Part shown: in pieces, positions 18,270 to 26,815 of the stretch | How the letters are laid out: the number at the start of each line of letters is the position of its first letter | How positions within the stretch are numbered: position 1 is the stretch's first letter | Source: Arcticibacter sp041902385 | GTDB taxonomy: Bacteria > Bacteroidota > Bacteroidia > Sphingobacteriales > Sphingobacteriaceae | Direction of reading: 5' to 3' | DNA length: 64,000 bases | NCBI RefSeq assembly: GCF_041902385.1 | Contig: NZ_CP169244.1 | Span: forward strand, 3,348,001-3,412,000 | Translations under genes and position numbers: made by a program | The notes under the pieces: generated by a model | Database searches by the model: none | What the model saw: the letters and a program-made list of their open reading frames with translations, nothing else | What the model was told of the DNA's origin: nothing

Positions 18270-18445
18270 CTCTACGAGATTCTATTATTCATCATCTAGT
18301 GAAAACCAAGTTTCTTACATGTTTTAGAGAACCTTTTTCTATTTGCTCGGTATGTGCTTCAGAAAAATAGAGCTAATAGCACAAACATGGCAAATTATTT
18401 AGAAAAAAGCAGGACTGTATGCTGAAGACCTCTAACTTAGCCCGA

Positions 18446-19105
18446 TCAAATTGAATGACGTAGCAGCCTTTCAAACTCATCTAGGTCACTATTTAGCTGC
18501 AGAACATCTACCTTACCAAGATACTCTAAGGCAAAGAGATGGCAATTCTTGAATTTCTTGCCCCCTTCACAAAAGCAATGACTGTTTCTTGGAGGCGATT
18601 TTTTTTCAAGAACATATTCTAGCAATTTAATGGATGTTTGCAGATTCTTTGAGTTTAATGTTTCTTTATAGAATTGCTGTATCCCTTGGAAGCCATGTAG
18701 ATATTCTTGGTCAGCGAAACGGCCGTTTTGATCAAAATATAGTTGGTTGGCAAAGTACGGGTAAATATATTGTTCTGTAAAATCCGCAATTGTGAGCCTG
18801 TTTGCTGCATGATGAAGTAAGACATGGTTTACTGCCACACAGCAATATCCATTATTCGAGATATGCCGGTCAGCAATACGTTCAATTCTTAATCCTATTT
18901 CATTAATAAGGGGAACTCCAAATGGATAATTTACCGGAGCTAAAATTTTAATGTTGAAAGTATCCCAGTACACACCTTTTACATCACAAATATCAATTTC
19001 ACCTTGAAAGCAAGGAGGTGCGCCCTCCCTGCTAATTAACAAAAGCTTAGGAAAGAGCTCCCTCATCCTTCCAATATCGTTCTCTATTGTTTTTTTTAAA
19101 GTCAT
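18446..19105 (-). CDS. E2-like (ubiquitin-conjugating fold) protein with C-terminal SEC-C motif
   Basis: The protein has 219 residues. The middle shows the bacterial E2-like pattern: a beta-rich ILAPVNYPFGVPLI stretch (E2s have a YP..P here), then HISNNGYCCVAV with candidate catalytic Cys, then PYFANQLYFDQNGRF. The last part, CFCEGGKKFKNCH, is a SEC-C zinc motif (CxC...CH). E2-like proteins conjugate target proteins, and in type II CBASS they prime the nucleotide cyclase. The start codon lies one base after the stop of the cyclase gene (TAGtATG), so the two are translationally coupled. I infer a role in modifying or priming the cyclase. No E1 or ubiquitin-like partner is visible. Confidence 0.7.
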   Translation of the reverse strand: MTLKKTIENDIGRMRELFPKLLLISREGAPPCFQGEIDICDVKGVYWDTFNIKILAPVNYPFGVPLINEIGLRIERIADRHISNNGYCCVAVNHVLLHHAANRLTIADFTEQYIYPYFANQLYFDQNGRFADQEYLHGFQGIQQFYKETLNSKNLQTSIKLLEYVLEKKSPPRNSHCFCEGGKKFKNCHLFALEYLGKVDVLQLNSDLDEFERLLRHSI

Positions 19106-19106
19106 A

Positions 19107-20120
19107 CTACTTTAGGTAGGGCTTACTTAATGCAGCGATCGGTGCAAGATTTGCAGACTGTTTAAGGTTTGCGGAGTCTCTCCTCTTAAGATTTATCGTT
19201 CCTTGGAGTGGGTTAGTTATAATATATTCTAATTGTTTAAGGTGTCCCATCCAGTCGTAATCGTACTGGGTGTAATAAAAGCCTTCTTCCGGTATCGTGA
19301 AAATGTACCTGTCTTTCTCCTGACCAGTCCGTTGACATACCGGTCGATAAAGATTTGAAGGAACTAGCTTTTTAACATTATCACCTACAACAATACCATT
19401 GCTTTCGGCATGGGTTTGCATCTTGGCCGCCAAACTTGTATGTAAACTACAGGTAGTTATTTCGCTAATTTCAGAAATGCCAGCCATAGCCCAAACTACG
19501 TCATGGTTTTCGCCATGATCGACGCCAATTCGGGTAAATATTGCCTCTATACCTTGTTCGGAAAAGATATTCCTGAGATCGTTTTTAACAAAATAAGAAA
19601 ACATGCTTGCTGCAGTTAAACAACGCTTCGCAGCTTCGGATGGCTCTTGGTTTTTACCCCCGAAATACACGAACATTCCGTCGCCATGAAGCCTCTGAAT
19701 GTATCCTCCAAAAATCACGCAAGTGTGGATTGCAGCTCGCTGAATGGTATTGGTAATAATAAGTACTGTTTCGGGTTCATATCTTTTGAAAAGGTTGGTG
19801 GACCGCTTTATGTCAATAAACATGGAGTGCACATAATGCTTTTCAATGTTTCCCGTATTTTTTAGATGAGCAAAGTCGGGATGCAAACCTAACTTTTGAT
19901 TAAAATTGGGTTGCAGTCCTAACTCATCTACTATGTCCTGTAGGCTTCTGAGGGGGCCTGCCTGCCTCGTTTCATTCAGTAGCCTTGTTCGCAATTCGGC
20001 CTTCTGAAAGTCGTTGGAATAAGCTGACGGACCGGAGAAATTTAAATTACTTTTACTCCTTTTGCTGTCATTGGTAATAGCAGAGCGAATGTTGTCAGTG
20101 TAACTTTTGTAGATATCCAT
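19107..20120 (-). CDS. pycC: Class III nucleotide cyclase, Pycsar PycC-like
   Basis: The protein has 337 residues. The cyclase domain (about 95-275) contains SMFIDIKRSTNLFKRYEPE, with the first metal-binding Asp in FIDI, and RLHGDGMFVYFGG, with the second metal Asp in GDG. Later, GVDHGENHDVVWAM and LAAKMQTHAESNGIVVGD follow the usual class III order. Pycsar cyclases share this fold and make cCMP or cUMP on phage infection. The assignment rests on pairing with a small membrane effector gene one base upstream (TAAtATG). Base specificity cannot be read from the sequence. The N-terminal 90 residues and C-terminal 60 are not recognised. Confidence 0.75.
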   Translation of the reverse strand: MDIYKSYTDNIRSAITNDSKRSKSNLNFSGPSAYSNDFQKAELRTRLLNETRQAGPLRSLQDIVDELGLQPNFNQKLGLHPDFAHLKNTGNIEKHYVHSMFIDIKRSTNLFKRYEPETVLIITNTIQRAAIHTCVIFGGYIQRLHGDGMFVYFGGKNQEPSEAAKRCLTAASMFSYFVKNDLRNIFSEQGIEAIFTRIGVDHGENHDVVWAMAGISEISEITTCSLHTSLAAKMQTHAESNGIVVGDNVKKLVPSNLYRPVCQRTGQEKDRYIFTIPEEGFYYTQYDYDWMGHLKQLEYIITNPLQGTINLKRRDSANLKQSANLAPIAALSKPYLK

Positions 20121-20121
20121 A

Positions 20122-20688
20122 TTATTGTTTTTTTAGATTTAAATAGAGGAGCATGAGAAGCGGAACTGCAACAATAAATTGTGCTATAATAAGCCAGCTA
20201 ACAACCCGGAGCTTGCTAAATTTGTTCTTAAGTCCGTTAGCCAAAGCAAGTACCTGTGCTCGCAAGTCTTCGATTTCTTCCCCGGAATTCATCTTGGCTG
20301 ACCGTGCAAAAAACTGGCTTTTACTAAGCTTTGCAATACTACCGAAGTAGTGTAACGAATCATTTTTAGTTCCCAGATATGGCATAGTAGCAAGAAGGTT
20401 CAGCAGAACTGATCCTAAACCGAGAAAAATCTCGACTCCTAGCAAAAAATGTATTGTGGCCGAGCAATTCACCTTTTGCTCAAGATACGGGCACAGGGTA
20501 ATAAGACCTCCAGTTACAAAAACACTTAATGCTAGCTGAACATTACTTTTATTATTAACAGTATCGTAATAATGGTCGAATCTTTCTATACAGAATCGAA
20601 GCCTTTCTTTTTCCATTTTTTCAGTTTTCTTTGTGTAAGCATTAGTGCTCATATAAGATATAGCTGGGAAGATGGACTGATTTACCAC
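20122..20688 (-). CDS. Pycsar-type membrane effector (PycTM-like, DUF5706-like)
   Basis: The 188 residues comprise a charged N-terminal helix (KKTEKMEKERLRFCIERFDHYY), two adjacent hydrophobic helices (LALSVFVTGGLITL and FLLGVEIFLGLGSVLLNLLA), a soluble segment with GEEIEDLRAQV, and a final membrane helix (WLIIAQFIVAVPLLMLLY). This layout matches the Pycsar effectors that permeabilise the inner membrane when they bind a cyclic pyrimidine. It is the first gene of the three-gene leftward operon. A second Met (MSTNAYTK) 12 residues in is an equally good start. Confidence 0.7.
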   Translation of the reverse strand: MVNQSIFPAISYMSTNAYTKKTEKMEKERLRFCIERFDHYYDTVNNKSNVQLALSVFVTGGLITLCPYLEQKVNCSATIHFLLGVEIFLGLGSVLLNLLATMPYLGTKNDSLHYFGSIAKLSKSQFFARSAKMNSGEEIEDLRAQVLALANGLKNKFSKLRVVSWLIIAQFIVAVPLLMLLYLNLKKQ

Positions 20689-20757
20689 AGAAGAAAACTT
20701 TTTTTAAATGGTAAAAGTTTGCTTGAGCACAGCTATAACTTATAAGGATTACCTAAT

Positions 20758-21300
20758 ATGGATGAAAGTGTACTACAGCTTCTCGACGAACATGACTGGA
20801 CAAAAACTATCTATGCGCTGTCAGCTTATGTCATAAGCCTCTGTCGATGGAAAAAGATTGCGCTTCCTTCAGGGGTTGAAGAATCAGATATAGCTATGCA
20901 AGCTATTGAAAAAGTTTACACGGGCGAGCGAAACTGGAATCCTGGGCAGGAGCCCGATTTACTTCGCTATCTGAAAGGTGTTGCACGAAGCTTGGTAAGC
21001 AATGAACTACGATTAGCAGGAGCAACAGTCCTTCCATTAGATGACGAAAGTGTCGTAGAGCCGAACGTTAGCTTTGATTTGGACCAGGAATTGTATTTCC
21101 GGCAAGTGAATAAGGAAATCGCTGTCCAAATGATAGGTGATCCTGTCTGTGCAATTATTTACAAGGGTTTTAAAGACGGGATGACACTACAAGAAATATC
21201 ACAGGAATATATGATTGATATTGGTGACATCAGAAACGGCCGGCGACGACTGCACAGGATTGCAGTAAAAGTGATTGATCAACTATCAAAAGGCACATAA
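20758..21300 (+). CDS. Sigma-70-like protein leading the MORC restriction operon
   Basis: The 180 residues have a region-2-like segment (ESDIAMQAIEKVYTG then DLLRYLKGVARSLVSNELR) and a region-4-like HTH (MTLQEISQEYMIDIGDIRNGRRRLHRIAVKVI). This is the two-domain layout of ECF sigma factors. It begins a rightward operon, 69 bases from the divergent Pycsar-like operon, with AAGGATT as a plausible ribosome site. It may drive the operon or be a repurposed DNA-binding subunit. No anti-sigma gene is adjacent. Confidence 0.6.
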   Translation: MDESVLQLLDEHDWTKTIYALSAYVISLCRWKKIALPSGVEESDIAMQAIEKVYTGERNWNPGQEPDLLRYLKGVARSLVSNELRLAGATVLPLDDESVVEPNVSFDLDQELYFRQVNKEIAVQMIGDPVCAIIYKGFKDGMTLQEISQEYMIDIGDIRNGRRRLHRIAVKVIDQLSKGT

Positions 21301-21301
21301 A

Positions 21302-22741
21302 ATGGACAACAACGAAAACTATAATAACAAGATTGAAAATCTTATAAATGCCTTTTCAGAACTTACCGACGAGGATATCGAGGAAGCAAAAGCCGTTATT
21401 CGTGCAGCAGGAAAAAATCCTGAGGAGATTCTTGAGAGAGGATTAAAACGACTGCAAAATGTAAAGGAAAAAATTCGCAGGGCAAAAAATAGTTCTTTGA
21501 AAGGTAGACAATTGAACTATTCATACCCTGTTTTCATCTATGATGAAGTCGAGAATTTAATTAGACTTACAGACCACCCAGACCTTCACAGATTATTGAC
21601 GTTAAGGGAAATATACGAAATTTTGATGGCAGGAGAAGGCCTTAAAAACTCTCCTCTTGAAAATTCAAAAATCGCCCCTGAGGTTAAAAACTGGAGGTTT
21701 CAGAGGTTGTCAAAGGAGATCGTTTTCGAAATCAATATTTTGCCGGAATTCGCAGAAGTTAAAGCGTTATTGAAAGTGGCAGAAAAATTTGAACTAACGC
21801 TTGATGCTGTGGAAACAGCAATTCAGACAGGATACTATAACGCGGAAGGCCGTTGCTATCCAATTGATTCTGAATCATTAGATTTTGCTCGCGAATTTCT
21901 GGGATGGCTAGATGACGATAAACATTTGTCAGTGTACAAAGCTCTGAATCTATATAGTTCAAAAAACGATTGGAGGCTATTGAAGTTTACCCAGGAACAG
22001 TTTGATTTGCAAGTCATCCTTAACTCGGGGGCATTTCAAACGACAACTACTTTATTTACACAAGAACTTTATGATTATCAGGAAGATGGTCTTCGGTGGT
22101 TGCTACATCGTGTAATAAACCGGCTTGGTGGAATCTTGGCGGATGACATGGGACTTGGAAAAACGGCTCAAATCATTGCGCTTATTGCGAATGTGCTGGA
22201 ACGTAAACTACTGGAACGTATACTGATCGTTGTACCGAGCACATTGCTGGAGAACTGGCGACGGGAGTTTTTGTTCTTTGCCCCGCAAATTGTACCCTAC
22301 ATTCATCACGGATTTGGGAGAAGCGGGTCACCTGCACTCCTACAAAAGCATCAGGTTATTATAACGTCCTACTCAATGATAATTAATGATGAATTCCTTT
22401 TTAATAAGATTCAATGGGGGCTTACGATTCTGGATGAAGCAAGCCTGATAAAAAACCCAGAATCCGAGCGTCGAATTGCATTAAAAGGGCTAGACTCAAT
22501 TGTAAAAATTGCGATGACCGGCACTCCGGTGGAAAATTCCCTCATCGATCTTTGGTCCATAGCAGACTATGTCTATCCTGGTTATCTTGGAACTAAAGCC
22601 GAATTTACCACTAAATATATCAGCAGAGATATCGTACAAACTCTTGACAGCGGTAACCTTATCGATTTAAGGAATTACATATCCTTTATAATGTTGAGGC
22701 GAAAAAAGAGGATGTACTTGACAGCTTGCCGGAGAAAATAG
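21302..22741 (+). CDS. SNF2-family helicase, N-terminal part (frame broken at an A6 tract)
   Basis: From the ATG at 21302, two bases after the sigma-like stop, the first 250 residues are helical and unrecognised. The SNF2 core then begins: YQEDGLRWL, motif I DDMGLGKTAQI (about residue 281), motif Ia VVPSTLLENWRREF, motif II LDEAS (about 379), motif III MTGTPVENSLIDLWS. The frame ends soon after MLRRKKR. The expected continuation, MLRRKKEDVLDSLPEK, is found one base back in the next frame. The break is at 22702-22708, AAAAAAG read A_AAA_AAG in the zero frame. The enzyme would use ATP to translocate on DNA for the restriction complex. Confidence 0.8.
   Translation: MDNNENYNNKIENLINAFSELTDEDIEEAKAVIRAAGKNPEEILERGLKRLQNVKEKIRRAKNSSLKGRQLNYSYPVFIYDEVENLIRLTDHPDLHRLLTLREIYEILMAGEGLKNSPLENSKIAPEVKNWRFQRLSKEIVFEINILPEFAEVKALLKVAEKFELTLDAVETAIQTGYYNAEGRCYPIDSESLDFAREFLGWLDDDKHLSVYKALNLYSSKNDWRLLKFTQEQFDLQVILNSGAFQTTTTLFTQELYDYQEDGLRWLLHRVINRLGGILADDMGLGKTAQIIALIANVLERKLLERILIVVPSTLLENWRREFLFFAPQIVPYIHHGFGRSGSPALLQKHQVIITSYSMIINDEFLFNKIQWGLTILDEASLIKNPESERRIALKGLDSIVKIAMTGTPVENSLIDLWSIADYVYPGYLGTKAEFTTKYISRDIVQTLDSGNLIDLRNYISFIMLRRKKRMYLTACRRK
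22702..22708 (+). promoter_or_regulatory. A_AAA_AAG slippery heptamer at the helicase frame break
   Basis: The zero-frame codons are CGA AAA AAG, so the heptamer sits in the exact register used for -1 ribosomal slippage. A -1 shift gives GAG GAT GTA CTT, which restores the conserved KKEDVLDSLP sequence. No strong downstream stem-loop is seen. One missing A in the tract (A6 instead of A7) would explain it equally well. Confidence 0.45.
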
Positions 22742-23463
22742 ATATCCATCAGGCCCTGACAATGCACGAAGCAGAAGCGATTCTTTATGAGGCAAAGAGG
22801 AATGAAATATTGAACGATTCATATAATAACGGCGGTGCTCAAATACTAAAATTGATAACGGAGCTCAGGATGTATACAACACATCCTATGCTGCGTACGC
22901 CAGAAGATCTAGCTTCTGCAACACTAGCTGAACTGCGAGACCAAAGTTTCAAATTTACCCGAATGATGGAACTTCTCAGGGAGATTTCATTAAGAAAGGA
23001 AAAGGTATTAATCTTTACGGAATACCTCGACATGATTGATACTTTACAGCGAGTATTGTCCAAATTATATAACCTGGATGTGTTCACCATAGATGGACGG
23101 GTAGATACGATCGAACGTCAGCGTAACATCGATCGCTTTTCGACTAAGGACGGATTTGATATACTTGTATTAAATCCCAAAACAGCCGGAATGGGCCTGA
23201 ATATAACAGCAGCGAATCATGTGATACATTATACAAGGCAGTGGAATCCGGCGCTAGAACAGCAGGCTTCGGCGAGGGCATACCGTAACGGACAGAAGAA
23301 GAGTGTAAACATTTATTACCTTTACTATGCAGATACAATTGAAGAGGTAATTGATGAGCGGCTTCGGTCAAAAACATCTCTTTCTGACGAGGTTATCACA
23401 GTTACAGAAGCAGAAAATATGGAGGAATACCTATATGCCTTATCAAAATCACCAATAAAATAA
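22726..23463 (+). CDS. SNF2-family helicase, C-terminal part
   Basis: This frame carries helicase lobe 2: KVLIFTEYLDMIDTLQRVL (motif IV), DILVLNPKTAGMGLNITAANHVIHY (motif V region) and QQASARAYRNGQKKSVNIYYLY (motif VI with its arginines). The first in-frame Met (22726) begins within the conserved linker, so it is a reading-frame remnant, not a natural start. Together with the preceding piece it makes one protein of about 720 residues. Ten bases separate its stop from the MORC ATPase gene. Confidence 0.8.
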   Translation: MPEKIDIHQALTMHEAEAILYEAKRNEILNDSYNNGGAQILKLITELRMYTTHPMLRTPEDLASATLAELRDQSFKFTRMMELLREISLRKEKVLIFTEYLDMIDTLQRVLSKLYNLDVFTIDGRVDTIERQRNIDRFSTKDGFDILVLNPKTAGMGLNITAANHVIHYTRQWNPALEQQASARAYRNGQKKSVNIYYLYYADTIEEVIDERLRSKTSLSDEVITVTEAENMEEYLYALSKSPIK

Positions 23464-23472
23464 TTTCAAGAT

Positions 23473-25104
23473 ATGAGTTTAGAAAATAATGAGGACATTC
23501 TTCAGCCTTCGGCGGCACGCCTCGTAGAGTCCTTACGCGATACTGGTTATACTTTCACAACTTCGGTTGCTGATATAGTTGATAACTCAGTTTCGGCAAA
23601 TGCAACAAAGATAAATATCAGTCTGGAAGTTGATTTCAGAATGAATCCTGTTCTTATGATCGCTGACAATGGTGATGGAATGGATAATGATGGATTAATA
23701 AAGGCAATGACGTATGGGTCCCCAAAGCGACCAGATCCAAAATCACTTGGAAAATTTGGCATGGGGTTAAAAACTGCTTCTACATCTTTCTGTAGAAAGC
23801 TTACTGTTATATCCAGGAAAGATGGAATTCTAAATATTCGGCAATGGGATTTGGATGTTATTGTAGATGAGAACAAATGGCGTCTTATTACCCCTGATCC
23901 GAGCGAATATTCAGAGGCAATAGAATACTTGGATACCACCTCAGAAAGTGGAAGCGGAACTGTGGTAGTTTGGGAAAACATCGACCGCTTGGTGCGAACT
24001 AATGCAGAAGGAACCCTCAGAACACAGATTGATCACATTGTGGAAGATTTGAGGGACCATTTATCGGGTGTCTTTTTTAACTTTCTTACTAGAAATAACT
24101 CCTATCCCAACATCGAAATTAATATCAACAATAGCATTATAGAGCCTTGGGATCCCTTTTGTCGCTGGATGAATGAAAGTGGTGACACACGGGTTGAAGC
24201 GCATCTTAACAATCCTTTCAGCTATACCGTAAAAGTTAATGGCGAGGAAAAAGTTATAGGAACTTTCCGTGTGAATGTATATATACTGCCCAACAAGATC
24301 TCTGCAACGGCAGAAGAACTTGACAAAATGCGATATGGGCTTAATAATCAAGGTTTTCATGTTTTTCGGGAAGGCCGGATGATATTTTCAGGTGGCTGGC
24401 CTAATAGGCTTTTTGTAAAAGAGCCTCACCTTAACTTAATAAGGGTAGAATTTGCGTTCGATCATGACTTAGATGATATGTTCCAAATTGATATTAAAAA
24501 ATCACGCATTGACTTCCCTAAAGAACTTAGAGATAAGCTTAAGAAAATTATTGCTCCAGCCCGAAACGAAGCAGATCGCCGTTATCGTTCGGGAAACAAA
24601 AAGTCCAAACCAACTGAAGGTAGTCAAGCTATCCATAACAACTCCAGCAATGCTATAACGAAGCATTTGGATCAAAATACAGCAGGATCAGCAGTAAGCT
24701 CAACTGATAAAGAGAAAGGGGAAGCTGAAATTAGAAATAAGTATGGCACCTCGAGGGTGAAGCTAAAATTTGATGATAGCACAGACATGGTTGTGCAGAC
24801 AGCAGAATCGTTGCAGGACGGCGTCCTTTGGATGCCAGGTTTAATTGATAACAATAAACATGCGGTCTTCTTGAACGAATCACACGAATTCTATAAGCGA
24901 TTTTACCTGGCGAAGCAGCAGAACTCTGCACTTACCCTAGCAATGGATTCAATCTTATGGAGCTTGGCGGAAGCAGAACTATGCGTATACAGTGATAGCG
25001 TAAAAAAGAATTTGGAAGACCTTCGTATCAGTGTTTCCCGTTCGCTAAGAACTTTATCAGAAGAACTTCCTGAGATTGATGAATCAGAAAATGAAGAGGA
25101 ATAA
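23473..25104 (+). CDS. GHKL ATPase of the MORC/MutL-like restriction family
   Basis: The 543 residues show the Bergerat fold motifs in order: ADIVDNSVSANA (N-box, residues about 34-45), IADNGDGMD (about 66-74, G1), and SLGKFGMGLKTAS (about 96-108, G2 lid). A transducer-like domain with HVFREGRMI follows near residue 295. A low-complexity linker (390-425) leads to a helical C-terminus. MutL/MORC-type ATPases clamp DNA on ATP binding. Iyer, Abhiman and Aravind (2008) described such ATPases in restriction-modification neighbourhoods with helicases, Vsr-like nucleases and 5mC methylases; this operon fits that picture. The stop overlaps the next start (TAATGA). Confidence 0.8.
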   Translation: MSLENNEDILQPSAARLVESLRDTGYTFTTSVADIVDNSVSANATKINISLEVDFRMNPVLMIADNGDGMDNDGLIKAMTYGSPKRPDPKSLGKFGMGLKTASTSFCRKLTVISRKDGILNIRQWDLDVIVDENKWRLITPDPSEYSEAIEYLDTTSESGSGTVVVWENIDRLVRTNAEGTLRTQIDHIVEDLRDHLSGVFFNFLTRNNSYPNIEININNSIIEPWDPFCRWMNESGDTRVEAHLNNPFSYTVKVNGEEKVIGTFRVNVYILPNKISATAEELDKMRYGLNNQGFHVFREGRMIFSGGWPNRLFVKEPHLNLIRVEFAFDHDLDDMFQIDIKKSRIDFPKELRDKLKKIIAPARNEADRRYRSGNKKSKPTEGSQAIHNNSSNAITKHLDQNTAGSAVSSTDKEKGEAEIRNKYGTSRVKLKFDDSTDMVVQTAESLQDGVLWMPGLIDNNKHAVFLNESHEFYKRFYLAKQQNSALTLAMDSILWSLAEAELCVYSDSVKKNLEDLRISVSRSLRTLSEELPEIDESENEEE

Positions 25105-25856
25105 TGACTGAACTAGAAGCTGTGATCAAAGCTCAATTTCCAGTAGATTTTGAAGTCAGACAACGTGCTGGCTCTTTGATCATAAGGGATACTACAATAG
25201 AGCGAGGCCGCGGCTATTCTATTAAAGTTAATCAGGAAATTCGTCATTTGGAGGGGATAGTTGAATTTGAAGATTTTGCTGGAAGGCTGATAAATTATGC
25301 TGAGGGACAACTTGAGAGGGAAAAATCGATTATAAGCGACCTTACAAAAAAGCATCCTCAGTTTAGCGGGAAAATGATTAGGCAGAGCATTGAAGAATTG
25401 GCTGCTCCTGAGACAAAAAGAGAAGATGTTTGGTGGCTACGTTTTGACTATCGGTTATCGGAAAATTTGCAAACAGATTACTGGTTGTTCATTGATATTC
25501 TCCAGAGCCTTATATATTTGCTACTGCCTTATGAATCAGAGGGAGAATTTGAAGGACAATCAGTTGAAGAGCTTAGTAAATCATATGAACGGAGTAAAGT
25601 TAACAGAGCTCTTTGTCTCGCATTTCATGGATATGATTGCAAAGCGTGTGGTGCAAACATGAGAGAGCTGTATAAGGGGTTGAAAAGTGACTTTGTTCAC
25701 GTACACCATCTTAATCCGATTTCTGCTAGCGGCCTGGTTAGGCCAGACCCTATCAACGATTTAGTGCCACTTTGTCCAAATTGTCACGGGGTGGCTCATT
25801 TGCGCAATCCTCCATTTTCTGTAGAGGAGATTAGAAATATGATAGAACAAACATGA
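25104..25856 (+). CDS. HNH endonuclease of the MORC restriction cluster
   Basis: Of the 250 residues, the C-terminal third is a clear HNH domain: CKACGANM (first zinc pair), FVHVHHLNPIS (catalytic His), DLVPLCPNCHGVAH (Asn/zinc pair and last His). The N-terminal two thirds lack known motifs and probably form the recognition or partner-binding part. HNH domains cut DNA with one metal ion. The gene overlaps the ATPase before it and the unknown gene after it by a few bases each, so all three are made together. Confidence 0.85.
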   Translation: MTELEAVIKAQFPVDFEVRQRAGSLIIRDTTIERGRGYSIKVNQEIRHLEGIVEFEDFAGRLINYAEGQLEREKSIISDLTKKHPQFSGKMIRQSIEELAAPETKREDVWWLRFDYRLSENLQTDYWLFIDILQSLIYLLLPYESEGEFEGQSVEELSKSYERSKVNRALCLAFHGYDCKACGANMRELYKGLKSDFVHVHHLNPISASGLVRPDPINDLVPLCPNCHGVAHLRNPPFSVEEIRNMIEQT

Positions 25857-26815
25857 CCGAATATACACTCGATAAGTACGATTTTAAAAGGTATCTGCTG
25901 AATCAGTTACCGGACGCCCGACAAGAGGACTTGATCTTCTGGAAAAAAACTATTCCGATACCGATAGATCTGATTTATGCGATTTTTGAGAGTCGAGGTT
26001 CTTTACTGAGTAAGTATATACATCACGTGGGGGCAGCGTATCTCTTCTCATGGATTGCGAGAGAAGAGGGGCGTGACTGGGTTGAAGAGCTATCCTCTCA
26101 ACCTACAGCTCAAAATGACAAATTCCAGCTAGTGGAAATTTTTAAAAAATTTGGTGACAAATCAGGGATTGCAAATCTAATGTCAGAGCTGGCAGAGATG
26201 TTTATGCTTGAGAATTTTCGAGCTGATGAATTCTCGCTTGCAGAGGCACTCTGTCACAAGGGGCGAAAATACGAGCGCCTCTATATACCTCCACAGGTAA
26301 GACAAAAGGTTCAAGCAGTTTTTCCTGAACTTCTGCAACATATAGCAATAAGTAATGGAGATATGTTTTCTAATGTTGTCGCTGATGAGCTGAAAGTTTA
26401 CAGGATGGGTTTCGCTGATGCATTTACTGGTATTTTCAACAAGCTGATCGAGTATATCTTAGCAAATACTAATAGTAAAAAGGGGTATAGCAATGTATCT
26501 AGCCTAAGTATTGTTCAAGAAGAAGGCCCTCATTATGAAAAGGCAGAGGTTTCTTATGGAGTAATAACTGATGGTAGTATATGGGAACCTGTTTATTCTA
26601 ACGCAAGAACGACCTTTGTTTTAAATAAAATGCACCCATATGCTGACGAAATTAGAAAGGCTGGCCCGATTGCAGAAACACTTCTTGCAAAGCTTATAAG
26701 TGTGTTAGCTGAAAAGGAAAATGAGATTATCCGTCTTAATGATAAAAGAATAATTGAAGTTTTCCGCCAAGATGTTTCCAGAGAAATGCGTTTAAGGGCT
26801 GAAAATGATCGTTAA
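25853..26815 (+). CDS. Unknown subunit of the MORC restriction cluster
   Basis: The protein has 320 residues and overlaps the HNH gene by four bases (ATGA). It is mostly helical, with an Arg/Glu-rich end, no membrane segment and no nuclease or ATPase motif I can recognise. A short beta region near 210-240 contains SLSIVQEEGPHYEKAEV. Its stop overlaps the stop of the convergent methyltransferase gene by four bases. It is probably a structural or target-recognition subunit, which is inference from position only. Confidence 0.6.
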   Translation: MTEYTLDKYDFKRYLLNQLPDARQEDLIFWKKTIPIPIDLIYAIFESRGSLLSKYIHHVGAAYLFSWIAREEGRDWVEELSSQPTAQNDKFQLVEIFKKFGDKSGIANLMSELAEMFMLENFRADEFSLAEALCHKGRKYERLYIPPQVRQKVQAVFPELLQHIAISNGDMFSNVVADELKVYRMGFADAFTGIFNKLIEYILANTNSKKGYSNVSSLSIVQEEGPHYEKAEVSYGVITDGSIWEPVYSNARTTFVLNKMHPYADEIRKAGPIAETLLAKLISVLAEKENEIIRLNDKRIIEVFRQDVSREMRLRAENDR

